NCBI GenBank assembly: GCA_002361335.1
Contig: DESS01000307.1
Location: forward strand, 1-8,849
Reading direction: 5' to 3'
DNA length: 8,849 nt
Source of the DNA: Richelia sp. UBA3308
Lineage (GTDB): Bacteria; Cyanobacteriota; Cyanobacteriia; Cyanobacteriales; Nostocaceae
Below the pieces are notes generated by a model. That model saw only the letters and a list, made by a program, of their open reading frames with translations. It was not told the origin of the DNA and made no database searches. The stretch's first letter is position 1. The number at the start of each line of letters is the position of its first letter. The position numbers and the translations under genes are program-made. Shown in pieces: positions 1-6,736 of this stretch.

Positions 1-1
1 A

Positions 2-1240
2 GAAGGTTCTGGTGATGGTAGTGGAAGATCCCCAGTTCTTCCAGACAGAGGAAATAGAAACCCTGGGGGTGTTACTAATGACGAGAATCAAAGTTCTCCT
101 GGTTCATCAAATCCTGGTTCTATCCCCAATAATCCAGGAAGTAGTACAGTAGAAAAACCATCCTCACCACCAGCTAAATCTGGACAAGGTACGAATGAAT
201 GTAATATTAGTCGTTCTGATTTTTCTAACAGTTTAGCTTATATACAAAGAAACTTCGACGGTAAAGAACGTACTCTCAGGATTACAGTTATTATCGAGAA
301 CGGTAAAGTTACCAAAGTAAATGTTTCAACTGGTAACCCAAATTATGATAGCAGAATTCGTAGAGATGCGAATCGCTTACGTTTTCCTAAAAGTAAATCT
401 GGAACCTGTTCAATCGACTTAAGTATTGTTGAAGAAGGTTCTAAAAAAGCTCGTGAAGTTCAACAACGTCAACGTGAACAACAACGTCGTCGGCAACCTG
501 AAGAAACAAGAGATCCCGGTAATGGTAGTAGAGGTTCCAGAGTTATTCCAGATGACGGTAATACAAATGATAGGAATGTTACCAATGACGATAATCAAGG
601 TTCTCCTGGATCATCAAATCCTGGTTCTATCCCCAATAATCCAGGAAATCGTACAACAGTAGACAAACCATCATCACCACCAGCTAAATCTGGACAAGGT
701 GGGGATAAATGTATTCCTAAGTGTGCTTTACCTAAGGCTACTAAATATATACAAAGAAACTTCGACGGTAAAGAACGTACTGTCAATATTATAGTTACTT
801 ACGATGATAACGGTAAAGTTACCTATGTAAAATTAGAACCTCCAACTGGTAACTCTCGCTATGACAGAGAGATTGAGAAAGATGCGCGTCGATTACGTTT
901 TCCTCCCGGTAAAGCTGGAACCGAAACAATCCGCTTCAATATTGTTGAAGACGGTTCTCAAAAAGCTCGTGAAGCTGAACAACGTAGAAGAGAACAAGAA
1001 CGTCGTCGTCGGCAAGCTGAAGAAAGAAGACGACAACAGCAAGAAGCCCAAAAGGAAAATCAACCCCAGCCACAACCGACTCCAACTTCCGAACCAACTC
1101 CTGAACCAACTCCTGAACCAACTCCTGAACCAACTCCTGAAGCGACTCCCGAACCAACTCGTACACCCATAACACCAGAACCAACTCCTGAACCGACTCG
1201 TACACCCATAACACCAGAATCTAATTCACCTGTTGAGTAA
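2..1240 (+). CDS. Secreted-type protein with two TonB-C-like modules and Pro-rich tail (5' partial)
   Basis: An open frame runs from the left edge for 412 codons to TAA at 1238-1240; the start and any signal peptide lie outside the window. Two modules (visible codons about 64-146 and 234-316) share the pattern YIQRNFDGKERT, then a strand ending in NGKVT, STGN or PTGN, Tyr-Asp, and RLRFP. This resembles the TonB C-terminal fold (strand, turn with G-K-V, S-x-G, then R-F-x-P). Each module has exactly two Cys (67/136 and 237/241). Linkers are rich in Gly, Asn, Ser and Pro. Codons about 317-350 are an Arg/Glu/Gln-rich helix, and about 354-412 a Thr-Pro-Glu repeat tail. Gene 2 starts 22 bp downstream and has the same modules, so an exported location is inferred. 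The TonB-like assignment is by motif only; transport of a TonB-dependent substrate is not shown. Confidence 0.82.
   Translation, partial: EGSGDGSGRSPVLPDRGNRNPGGVTNDENQSSPGSSNPGSIPNNPGSSTVEKPSSPPAKSGQGTNECNISRSDFSNSLAYIQRNFDGKERTLRITVIIENGKVTKVNVSTGNPNYDSRIRRDANRLRFPKSKSGTCSIDLSIVEEGSKKAREVQQRQREQQRRRQPEETRDPGNGSRGSRVIPDDGNTNDRNVTNDDNQGSPGSSNPGSIPNNPGNRTTVDKPSSPPAKSGQGGDKCIPKCALPKATKYIQRNFDGKERTVNIIVTYDDNGKVTYVKLEPPTGNSRYDREIEKDARRLRFPPGKAGTETIRFNIVEDGSQKAREAEQRRREQERRRRQAEERRRQQQEAQKENQPQPQPTPTSEPTPEPTPEPTPEPTPEATPEPTRTPITPEPTPEPTRTPITPESNSPVE
94..950 (+). repeat. 507-bp intragenic tandem duplication
   Basis: Two in-frame copies lie exactly 507 bp (169 codons) apart. The segment TTCTCCTGG is at 94 and again at 601, and ACAAAGAAACTTCGACGG is at 244 and 751. 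Each unit holds a Gly/Asn/Pro linker, the PSSPPAKSGQG hinge, one TonB-C-like module and an Arg-rich stretch. The linker end (SSNPGSIPNNPG) is nearly identical at the DNA level, while the module interiors have diverged. More upstream units may lie beyond the edge, because the first visible codons already resemble the linker of the second unit. Confidence 0.85.
1091..1216 (+). repeat. 12-bp and 39-bp coding repeats (Thr-Pro-Glu tail)
   Basis: Four perfect tandem copies of GAACCAACTCCT (Glu-Pro-Thr-Pro) cover 1091-1138, followed by variant units. A higher-order 39-bp unit carrying CGTACACCCATAACACCA occurs at 1151-1177 and 1190-1216. The encoded tail is an extended Pro-rich segment of the kind that spans a cell wall or periplasm; its copy number is likely to vary by slippage. 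Confidence 0.85.
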
Positions 1241-1262
1241 ATAACCCAAGTTGTTAATTAAA

Positions 1263-2294
1263 ATGATTAATTTTATTCAACGTCTTGCTATTACCTTATT
1301 AATTTTTTCTAGCTTAGGTAATATCGCTTCAGCACAAATCACTAATGAGGCTGAAGTCGAATCTATCCCAACCGAATCTCAAACAGAAAACCGTACTGTC
1401 GAAAAACCATCGTCACCACCAGCGAAAGCCAAACCTAAACCTAGAAAAGGTGCGGGTAAATGTATTAGTAACTGTGGTTTTCCTAACGCTAAGTCTTATA
1501 TAATAAAAAATTTTGATGGTAAAGAACGTACTGTCAGGATTACTGTTACTTACGATAAGAACGGTAAAGTTACCGATGTACAAATAAATCCTTCTACTGG
1601 TAACTTAGACTATGACAGAGTGATTCGTGAAGATGCATTTAAATTACGTTTTTATCCCGGTAAATCTGGAACTCTAACATACCGCTTCAATATTGTTGGA
1701 CAACGTTCTGGTATTTTCTCTAACGCTGCTTCTTGTATACTAAGAAACTTTGACGTTAAAGAATATGCTGTCATACTTGTTGTTACTTACGATAAGAAGG
1801 GTAAAGTTACCGATGTACAAATAAATCCTTCTACTGGTAACTCAACCTGTGACAGAGTGATTCGTGAAGATGCATTTAAATTACGTTTTCCTCCCGGTAA
1901 ATCTAGAACTATAAGACTCCGTTTAAATATTGTTGAACAACCTTCTGATAATAGTGGTGAGATTAAATGTATTCGTAACTGTAATTTTTCTAACGCGATT
2001 TCTTATATACAAAGAAACTTCGACGGTAAAGAACGTAGTGTCAAGGTTATAGTTACTTACGATAAAAAGGGTAAAGTTACCAATGTACAAATAAATCCTT
2101 CAACTGGTAACTCAACCTATGACACAGAGATCCTTAAAGATGCGCGTCGATTACGTTTTTCTCCCGGTAAAGCTGGAACCCAAACATTGATTTTCAATAT
2201 TGTTAAACCAGGTTCTCAAAAATACCGTGAACTTGATGAACTTAGACGCGAAGCTGAACGTCGTCGTCGGCGGCAAGCTGAAGAAAGAAATTGA
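1263..2294 (+). CDS. Secreted protein with three TonB-C-like modules
   Basis: 343 residues from ATG at 1263. A TTG at 1251 is in frame, but the ATG is preferred because gene 3 has the same ATTAAAATGATTAA context and the signal peptide begins there. Residues 1-24 are a signal peptide with likely cleavage after ASA-24 before Gln. A short Pro/Lys hinge (KPSSPPAKAKPKP) follows. Three modules lie at about 66-146, 150-225 and 235-315, each with YDKxGKVTxVQINPSTGN and LRFxPGK, and there is an Arg-rich end (320-343). True TonB has an uncleaved N-terminal anchor that couples to ExbB/ExbD; none is seen here, so energy transduction is unlikely. Each module has two Cys: C67/C71, C158/C196, C236/C240. Compared with gene 1 the Pro-rich tail is missing, cut by TGA, and its relic follows. 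Probably co-transcribed with both neighbours. Binding partner unknown. Confidence 0.88.
   Translation: MINFIQRLAITLLIFSSLGNIASAQITNEAEVESIPTESQTENRTVEKPSSPPAKAKPKPRKGAGKCISNCGFPNAKSYIIKNFDGKERTVRITVTYDKNGKVTDVQINPSTGNLDYDRVIREDAFKLRFYPGKSGTLTYRFNIVGQRSGIFSNAASCILRNFDVKEYAVILVVTYDKKGKVTDVQINPSTGNSTCDRVIREDAFKLRFPPGKSRTIRLRLNIVEQPSDNSGEIKCIRNCNFSNAISYIQRNFDGKERSVKVIVTYDKKGKVTNVQINPSTGNSTYDTEILKDARRLRFSPGKAGTQTLIFNIVKPGSQKYRELDELRREAERRRRRQAEERN
1564..2110 (+). repeat. Three intragenic module repeats in gene 2
   Basis: The core GTAAAGTTACCGATGTACAA starts at 1564 and at 1801 exactly, and with one change (CAATG for CGATG) at 2071. Spacings are 237 bp and 270 bp, both multiples of three. The longer second spacing reflects the CxxxC segment kept before module 3 and lost before module 2. 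Confidence 0.85.
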
Positions 2295-2368
2295 CACAAC
2301 AACGAAAATCAACCCCAATTAAATCTTTAACTCCACCATTAATAGAATCTTGTTCACCTACTAAGTAA
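2295..2368 (+). pseudogene. Frameshifted relic of the Pro-rich C-terminal tail of gene 2
   Basis: Just after the TGA of gene 2 the DNA still matches the tail of gene 1: GAAAATCAACCCCA is shared. A shifted frame (2318-2368) then reads IKSLTPPLIESCSPTK and stop, comparable with the gene 1 ending PITPESNSPVE and stop. Both tails are followed by AGTAAATAAC. Gene 2 therefore lost its tail by a stop codon plus a length change. The Thr-Pro-Glu repeats are almost entirely gone here. Confidence 0.65.
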
Positions 2369-2388
2369 ATAACATTTTGGTAATTAAA

Positions 2389-3486
2389 ATGATTAAATCT
2401 ATTCAACCTCTTGCTATTACCCTGTTAATTTTTTCTAGCTTAGGTAATATTGCTTCAGCACAAATCACCGATCAAAAAGAATCTAGTGGTGAATCGACAC
2501 CAACAGAATCCCTAATCAAAAAAAGAACAATTCCTTTAACTGGCGGGGGACGCTGTGAAGGAGAATTCGACGCACAAAGAAATGGTAAAGGAACCTGTTT
2601 CTACAAAAACGGCGCTCGTTATCAAGGAGAATTTAAAAAAGGTCAACCCCATGGAAAGGGAACTTACACTTTCGTTAATGGGGATAAATACATAGGAGAA
2701 TTTTCTGACGGTCAAATTAATGGCCAAGGCGTTAGAGAATATAAAAATGGCGATCGCTACGAAGGTGAATTCAAAAATGGTAAGCCAGATGGCCAAGGAA
2801 CTTATACTTTAGCCAGTGGTACTAGTTATTCCGGTGAATTTAAACAAGGTAGACCTAACGGAAAGGGAACCTATACTTATAAAAATGGCGACAAATGTAC
2901 CGGAGAAATTACCGACGGACAACTCAACGGATCTGGCGAATGTAATTATGCAAATGGTGACAACTACAAAGGACAATTAACCAAGGGTAGACCGGATATT
3001 CGTGGAGTTTATACCTTCGCTAAAGGTGGAAGTTACGATGGTAGCTTCAAGAATGGTAAATTCCACGGTAAAGGAATTCGAGTTTTCTCTAACGGAAGCC
3101 GCTATGAAGGAGAATATCTCAACGGTAAAATTTCAGGGAAAGGAACCTTTATTTTTACTAACGGAAATAAATACGTTGGCGACTTCAAAAACGGAACATT
3201 CAACGGTGAAGGAATATTTACCTTTAGTAACGGTAGTCGTTACGAAGGAAGTTTTAACAATGGTAGGTTTGCAGGAAAAGGAACTTTCTTTTTTGCTAAT
3301 GGCGATAAATGTTCTGGAACCTTCACCAAGGGAGTATTAAAAGGTCAAGTAGTTTGTCAATATGCCAATGGAGATAAATACGAAGGAGAGTACAGCAACG
3401 GTACTAGAAATGGTAAAGGTGTCTATACTTTTGCTGATGGAACTCCTTTAGAAGGAAATTGGAAAAACGGACAGCGGCAACAATAA
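2389..3486 (+). CDS. Secreted MORN-repeat protein
   Basis: 365 residues from ATG at 2389; an in-frame TTG at 2377 is less likely, since the ATG context copies gene 2. Residues 1-24 are a signal peptide ending ASA before Gln, nearly identical to that of gene 2. After a linker (25-52) come 13 full MORN repeats of mostly 23 residues, pattern Y-x-G-E-F-x-x-G-x-x-x-G-x-G-x-Y-x-x-x-N-G: repeat 1 is about 54-75, the others run from 76 to 351, and a partial 14th covers 352-365. MORN repeats form an elongated beta-hairpin array, known in bacteria and eukaryotes for protein or membrane contacts. All six Cys of the mature protein lie in repeats 1, 6 and 12, two each (C56/C70, C170/C185, C308/C323), replacing the two conserved Tyr of the hairpin; this suggests disulfides and an exported location. 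Substrate or partner unknown. No catalytic domain is attached. Confidence 0.92.
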   Translation: MIKSIQPLAITLLIFSSLGNIASAQITDQKESSGESTPTESLIKKRTIPLTGGGRCEGEFDAQRNGKGTCFYKNGARYQGEFKKGQPHGKGTYTFVNGDKYIGEFSDGQINGQGVREYKNGDRYEGEFKNGKPDGQGTYTLASGTSYSGEFKQGRPNGKGTYTYKNGDKCTGEITDGQLNGSGECNYANGDNYKGQLTKGRPDIRGVYTFAKGGSYDGSFKNGKFHGKGIRVFSNGSRYEGEYLNGKISGKGTFIFTNGNKYVGDFKNGTFNGEGIFTFSNGSRYEGSFNNGRFAGKGTFFFANGDKCSGTFTKGVLKGQVVCQYANGDKYEGEYSNGTRNGKGVYTFADGTPLEGNWKNGQRQQ

Positions 3487-3803
3487 ATTGGGCCTATCTA
3501 TAACCGCCAAGGCAAAACAGTCAATTTATGGCGTTGCTGATGTATGAAACGGATTTATTAGAAAATCGAAAACCTTGTCCCAGACGCGATACCCTTGCGT
3601 CTGGGACATTTAGGATTCCGCCACGAGGTAGGCAATGCCCAATTTATATATAGGAACACGGCGAATAAATTTGCTCGTGTCGCTTTCCGCTCAACTATGA
3701 AGACTCGCTCGTTTCCCGCTTACGGCGTGTTTTCTTATGAAATATGTTTAACAAGGCGATCTAAAATAAATAAAACCCTGCAAACTCTTCCAATTTTCTG
3801 TTT
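3487..3803. other. 317-bp non-coding stretch between the MORN gene and the tRNA enzyme gene
   Basis: No convincing gene. It contains the hairpin at 3576-3608 and an A/T-rich end just before the next start. The motif GGCGTTGCTGA at 3532 has a near copy GGCGTTGCAGA at 6523, after the nucleotidyltransferase gene, and may be debris of a dispersed element. A 70-codon TTG-led frame (3595-3807) spans the right half, including the hairpin arm, and is not credible. Confidence 0.6.
3576..3608. terminator. Perfect 12-bp inverted repeat, possible terminator or dispersed hairpin
   Basis: TGTCCCAGACGC at 3576-3587 pairs perfectly with GCGTCTGGGACA at 3597-3608 around a 9-nt loop. It sits 90 bp after the MORN stop codon and is followed only by TTT, so it is not a textbook intrinsic terminator. 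The core AGACGCGAT resembles small hairpin repeats scattered in Nostocales genomes (recalled, not searched). Confidence 0.5.
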
Positions 3804-6512
3804 ATGAATTTGATTCTATGCCACACAACAGCAGATTTTGATACCCTGGGAGCGGCGGTAGGGTTGACGCGATTACTTGAGGGGAGCAAAATTGTTTTAC
3901 CTGGTGGCACTCATCCTACCGTTAAGGATTTTTTGGCGCTACATCGGGATGAGTATCCGCTAATTGAAAGACGTGCGGTAATTATTGATGATATTCGTTG
4001 TTTGGCTGTGGTAGATACTCAACAGCGCGATCGCTTGGGTAAGGCTGCACAATGGTTCGATTTACCTCATGTACGAGAAATTATTGTTTACGATCATCAT
4101 CTAGAACAAACTCTGGATATTCCGGCTACTGAGTCTCATATTTTGCCTGTGGGTGCGGTTACTACTTTGGTGGTGCAGGAGTTGCAAAAACAGGAAATTT
4201 CTCTAACTTCTACGGAAGCTACTGTGATGGCTTTGGGTATCCATGTTGATACGGGTTCTCTGACTTACGATCATACAACACCGGAAGATGCTTTGGCTTT
4301 GGCTTGGTTGATGCAGCAGGGTGCTAGTATATCAGCGATCGCAGAGTATGTGGAGCCGGGTTTATCGCCGCATTTACAGCAGTTGTTGAAAATTGCTTTG
4401 GAGGATATTGAAAGGGAGGAGGTACGGGGTTATCAAGTTGGTTGGGTAATTCTCGAAACTGATGATTTTGTTGGTGGTTTATCGCGTTTAGCGTCAGAGT
4501 TGGTGGAGTTGATGGAAATTGACGCTGTGTTATTGGCTCATGAATACGAGACAAAAAATAATAATCGTTTGTCGATAATTGGGCGATCGCAAATTCCACA
4601 GACTAATCTTAATCATATTTTCCTACCTTTTGGTGGTGGAGGACATGCTAAAGCTGCTTCTGTAAGTTTAAAGGATGTAAATTCCCAAGAAGTTTTAGTA
4701 AGAGTTGTTGAGGAGTTGAAAAATTCGATTCCTTATCCACCGACAGCACTAGATTTAATGTCTTCTCCGGTGCGAACTATTTTACCAGATACGACTATTG
4801 AGGAAGCCCATCGGATTTTATTACGTTATGGACATTCTGGTTTATCGGTGGTTGATGCTTCAAGGAATTTAGTTGGGATAATTTCTCGACGGGATTTGGA
4901 TATTGCTTTGCATCACGGTTTTGCTCATGCGCCGGTGAAAGGTTATATGTCAAAGAATCTCAAGACGATTACACCAGATGCGACGTTGCCAGAAATTGAG
5001 TCGTTGATGGTGACTTATGATATCGGACGTTTACCAGTTTTAGAAGATGGGAAGTTGATCGGAATTGTGACTCGTACCGATGTTTTACGGGAGTTGCATC
5101 AAGGGAAGGAAGAGAAGAAAAAACAAAAAAAACAAAGAGAAGAAACAGCAGACAATCCAGTAACTCCAACTTTAGGAGAATTGCGATCGCGACTTGCACC
5201 TGTTTTATGGGAGTTTCTCACGAAAGTGTCATTGGAAGCGAAAAAACGGGGTTGGCATTTATATTTGGTTGGTGGTGCGGTGCGGGATTTGTTGTTAGCG
5301 AATGGCGATGAGCCTTTGTTGATTCCAGATATTGATATGGTGGTTGATGGTTTTCACAATGCGGCAGATGTTGGTGCTGGTGTGGAATTGGCTAACTCGA
5401 TTCAAAATATTTATCCCGGTGCCCGTTTAGATGTTCACGGTGCTTTTCAAACTGCTGCTTTGTTATGGCATAATGATGAAAAATTGGGTTCCTTGTGGGT
5501 TGATATCGCTACGGCAAGAACGGAATTTTATCCATATCCAGCGGCGAATCCCGAAGTGGAAGCAAGTTCGATTCGTCAAGATTTATATCGTCGCGATTTT
5601 ACAATTAATGCTTTGGCGTTGCGGTTAACTCCTCCGCAGCCGGGGAAATTGTTGGATTTCTTTGGCGGGTTGTTAGATTTACAAGCAAAGCAAATTCGAG
5701 TTTTACATCCTAATAGCTTTATTGAAGATCCTACAAGGATTTACCGCGCGGTGCGTTTTGCAGTAAGACTGGGTTTTCACTTAGAAGAACGAACAGAAGA
5801 GTATATTCGCTACGCAATTGAAAGCGGTGTTTATGATCGTACAGCACAAAAGAATTCTAAAACACCTGCTTTACAAACTCGTTTAAAATCTGAATTAAAA
5901 TATATTTTGCAAGCTTCTTATTGGAAACCGGCTTTAGAAATGTTGGGTGAATTAGAAGCTTTAGTGTGTATTCATCCGACTTTAAAATTGAATGAGGATT
6001 TATTGCGGCAGTTGCATTTAATGGAACGTTGTTTACAAAAGTTTGATTCTCAGCAGGAAAGATTTACCCATTGGCAGATGCGAATGGATGCGATAATTGC
6101 TCATTTAGCCCCAGAATATCGTGGTAAAGTCGCCAAAAATCTACAATTCCCAGATGATAGTATTAAAAGGTTGGAGAATTTAGATCAGGCGAAGAATAAT
6201 GTTCGAGAAAATTTAGATATATGTGAAAAACCTTCGGAAGTTGTTAAATTGTTGCGGAAATACGATTTACCAATGTTGATGTTTATTGCATTGCAAAGTT
6301 CGAGAACTATTAGAAAGAAAATTTGGCATTATTTGACAGTGTTATCGAATGTGGAAGCGCCTTTAAATGGTAAGGATTTGAAGGAAATGGGGTATAAACC
6401 AGGACCAAAATATAAGCAAATTCTTGATGATTTATTGGCTGCTACTTTGGATGAAAAAATTTGCGATCGCGATAGTGGGGAAGAGTTTTTAAAGAGGAAG
6501 TATCCCAGATAG
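3804..6512 (+). CDS. DHH phosphoesterase / CBS pair / class II tRNA nucleotidyltransferase fusion
   Basis: 902 residues. The DHH domain starts at residue 1 with HTTADFDTLGAA (7-18), D71, YDHH (96-99) and HVDTG (147-151), metal-binding motifs of DHH phosphoesterases. DHHA1 carries FGGGGHAKAAS (276-286). A CBS pair covers about 315-431 and usually binds adenine nucleotides. A Lys-rich linker (434-450) leads to the nucleotidyltransferase head: VGGAVRDLLL (489-498), metal-binding DID (509-511), RRDFTINAL (596-604), the EDxxR base-selection motif (641-645) and RAVRFAVRLGF (648-658). A helical tRNA-binding region ends in LNGKDLKEMGYKPGPKY (855-870). All key residues are present. Family knowledge: such fusions in Aquifex and cyanobacteria belong to split systems in which separate enzymes add CC and A to tRNA 3' ends. 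Which activity this one has cannot be read from sequence alone. Five HIP1 sites lie inside. Probably transcribed alone. Confidence 0.93.
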   Translation: MNLILCHTTADFDTLGAAVGLTRLLEGSKIVLPGGTHPTVKDFLALHRDEYPLIERRAVIIDDIRCLAVVDTQQRDRLGKAAQWFDLPHVREIIVYDHHLEQTLDIPATESHILPVGAVTTLVVQELQKQEISLTSTEATVMALGIHVDTGSLTYDHTTPEDALALAWLMQQGASISAIAEYVEPGLSPHLQQLLKIALEDIEREEVRGYQVGWVILETDDFVGGLSRLASELVELMEIDAVLLAHEYETKNNNRLSIIGRSQIPQTNLNHIFLPFGGGGHAKAASVSLKDVNSQEVLVRVVEELKNSIPYPPTALDLMSSPVRTILPDTTIEEAHRILLRYGHSGLSVVDASRNLVGIISRRDLDIALHHGFAHAPVKGYMSKNLKTITPDATLPEIESLMVTYDIGRLPVLEDGKLIGIVTRTDVLRELHQGKEEKKKQKKQREETADNPVTPTLGELRSRLAPVLWEFLTKVSLEAKKRGWHLYLVGGAVRDLLLANGDEPLLIPDIDMVVDGFHNAADVGAGVELANSIQNIYPGARLDVHGAFQTAALLWHNDEKLGSLWVDIATARTEFYPYPAANPEVEASSIRQDLYRRDFTINALALRLTPPQPGKLLDFFGGLLDLQAKQIRVLHPNSFIEDPTRIYRAVRFAVRLGFHLEERTEEYIRYAIESGVYDRTAQKNSKTPALQTRLKSELKYILQASYWKPALEMLGELEALVCIHPTLKLNEDLLRQLHLMERCLQKFDSQQERFTHWQMRMDAIIAHLAPEYRGKVAKNLQFPDDSIKRLENLDQAKNNVRENLDICEKPSEVVKLLRKYDLPMLMFIALQSSRTIRKKIWHYLTVLSNVEAPLNGKDLKEMGYKPGPKYKQILDDLLAATLDEKICDRDSGEEFLKRKYPR
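4027..4034. repeat. HIP1 palindrome GCGATCGC (one of six)
   Basis: Exact copies are at 2750-2757 (MORN gene) and at 4027-4034, 4335-4342, 4583-4590, 5183-5190 and 6463-6470 (nucleotidyltransferase gene). HIP1 is strongly over-represented in many cyanobacterial genomes and is the main clue to the host. None occurs in the two TonB-C-like genes or after 6470. Confidence 0.9.
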
Positions 6513-6565
6513 ATCAAAATTTTGGCGTTGCAGAATTTTTGTTTTAAACTTTAGATTGAAGCTGA

Positions 6566-6673
6566 GAAAATTTAGATAAATATCAAAGTCATTTAGAAGT
6601 AGTTAAATTGTTGTGGAAATACGATTTACTAATGTTGATTTTGTCGTATTTCCACACTAAATCTCCGGAGTAA
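6566..6673 (+). pseudogene. Relic of an internal segment of the nucleotidyltransferase gene
   Basis: From 6564 the DNA aligns without gaps to 6205-6285 of the upstream gene at an offset of 359 bp, with roughly 80% identity by eye. The matching frame stays open and reads ENLDKYQSHLEVVKLLWKYD, against ENLDICEKPSEVVKLLRKYD in the parent (residues 802-821). It is bounded by TGA at 6563 and TAA at 6671. After about 6642 the similarity ends. There is no start codon or domain, so it is a gene fragment and not a functional gene. Confidence 0.75.
6612..6656. repeat. Perfect 13-bp inverted repeat
   Basis: TGTGGAAATACGA (6612-6624) and TCGTATTTCCACA (6644-6656) pair perfectly around a 19-nt loop. The left arm belongs to the nucleotidyltransferase relic; the right arm has no counterpart in the parent gene at that place, so it looks like an inverted copy of the left arm. 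It could act as a transcript 3' hairpin between the convergent genes at 3804 and 7102, but lacks a T-run. Confidence 0.75.
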
Positions 6674-6675
6674 CA

Positions 6676-6726
6676 GAGAACCTTAGATATTCTTATAAAT
6701 AGGATTTGTGAGAACTTTGATATTCT
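6676..6726. repeat. Imperfect 17-18-bp direct repeat
   Basis: GAGAACCTTAGATATTCT (6676-6693) and GAGAACTTTGATATTCT (6710-6726) lie 34 bp apart at their starts, just after the stop codon of the minus-strand PAN gene. The function is unknown; they are possible traces of a local rearrangement. Confidence 0.5.
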
Positions 6727-6736
6727 AAGTAGATAC

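Larger units (their letters stand above)
1237..2470 (+). repeat. Duplicated leader plus signal-peptide segment (genes 2 and 3)
   Basis: The end of one gene, the short spacer, the AATTAAAATGATTAA start region and about the first 27 codons occur twice: around 1221-1343 and 2345-2469. Signal peptides MINFIQRLAITLLIFSSLGN and MIKSIQPLAITLLIFSSLGN differ at three positions. Weaker similarity continues (ESIPTES against ESTPTES, then RTV against RTI) before the mature domains diverge completely into TonB-C-like and MORN. Confidence 0.8.

Noticed and set aside
936..1214. 92-codon minus-strand frame rich in Val-Gln-Glu-Leu repeats
   Set aside because: It is the antisense of the Thr-Pro-Glu and Arg-rich coding repeats of gene 1; its regularity comes from those repeats.
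1251..1262. TTG upstream starts for genes 2 (1251) and 3 (2377)
   Set aside because: The ATG four codons later begins the conserved signal peptide in both genes, and no ribosome binding site supports the TTG codons.
3595..3807. 70-codon plus-strand frame before the nucleotidyltransferase gene
   Set aside because: It starts at TTG inside a hairpin loop, has no recognisable domain, and runs 4 bp into the next gene; the sequence looks like intergenic debris.
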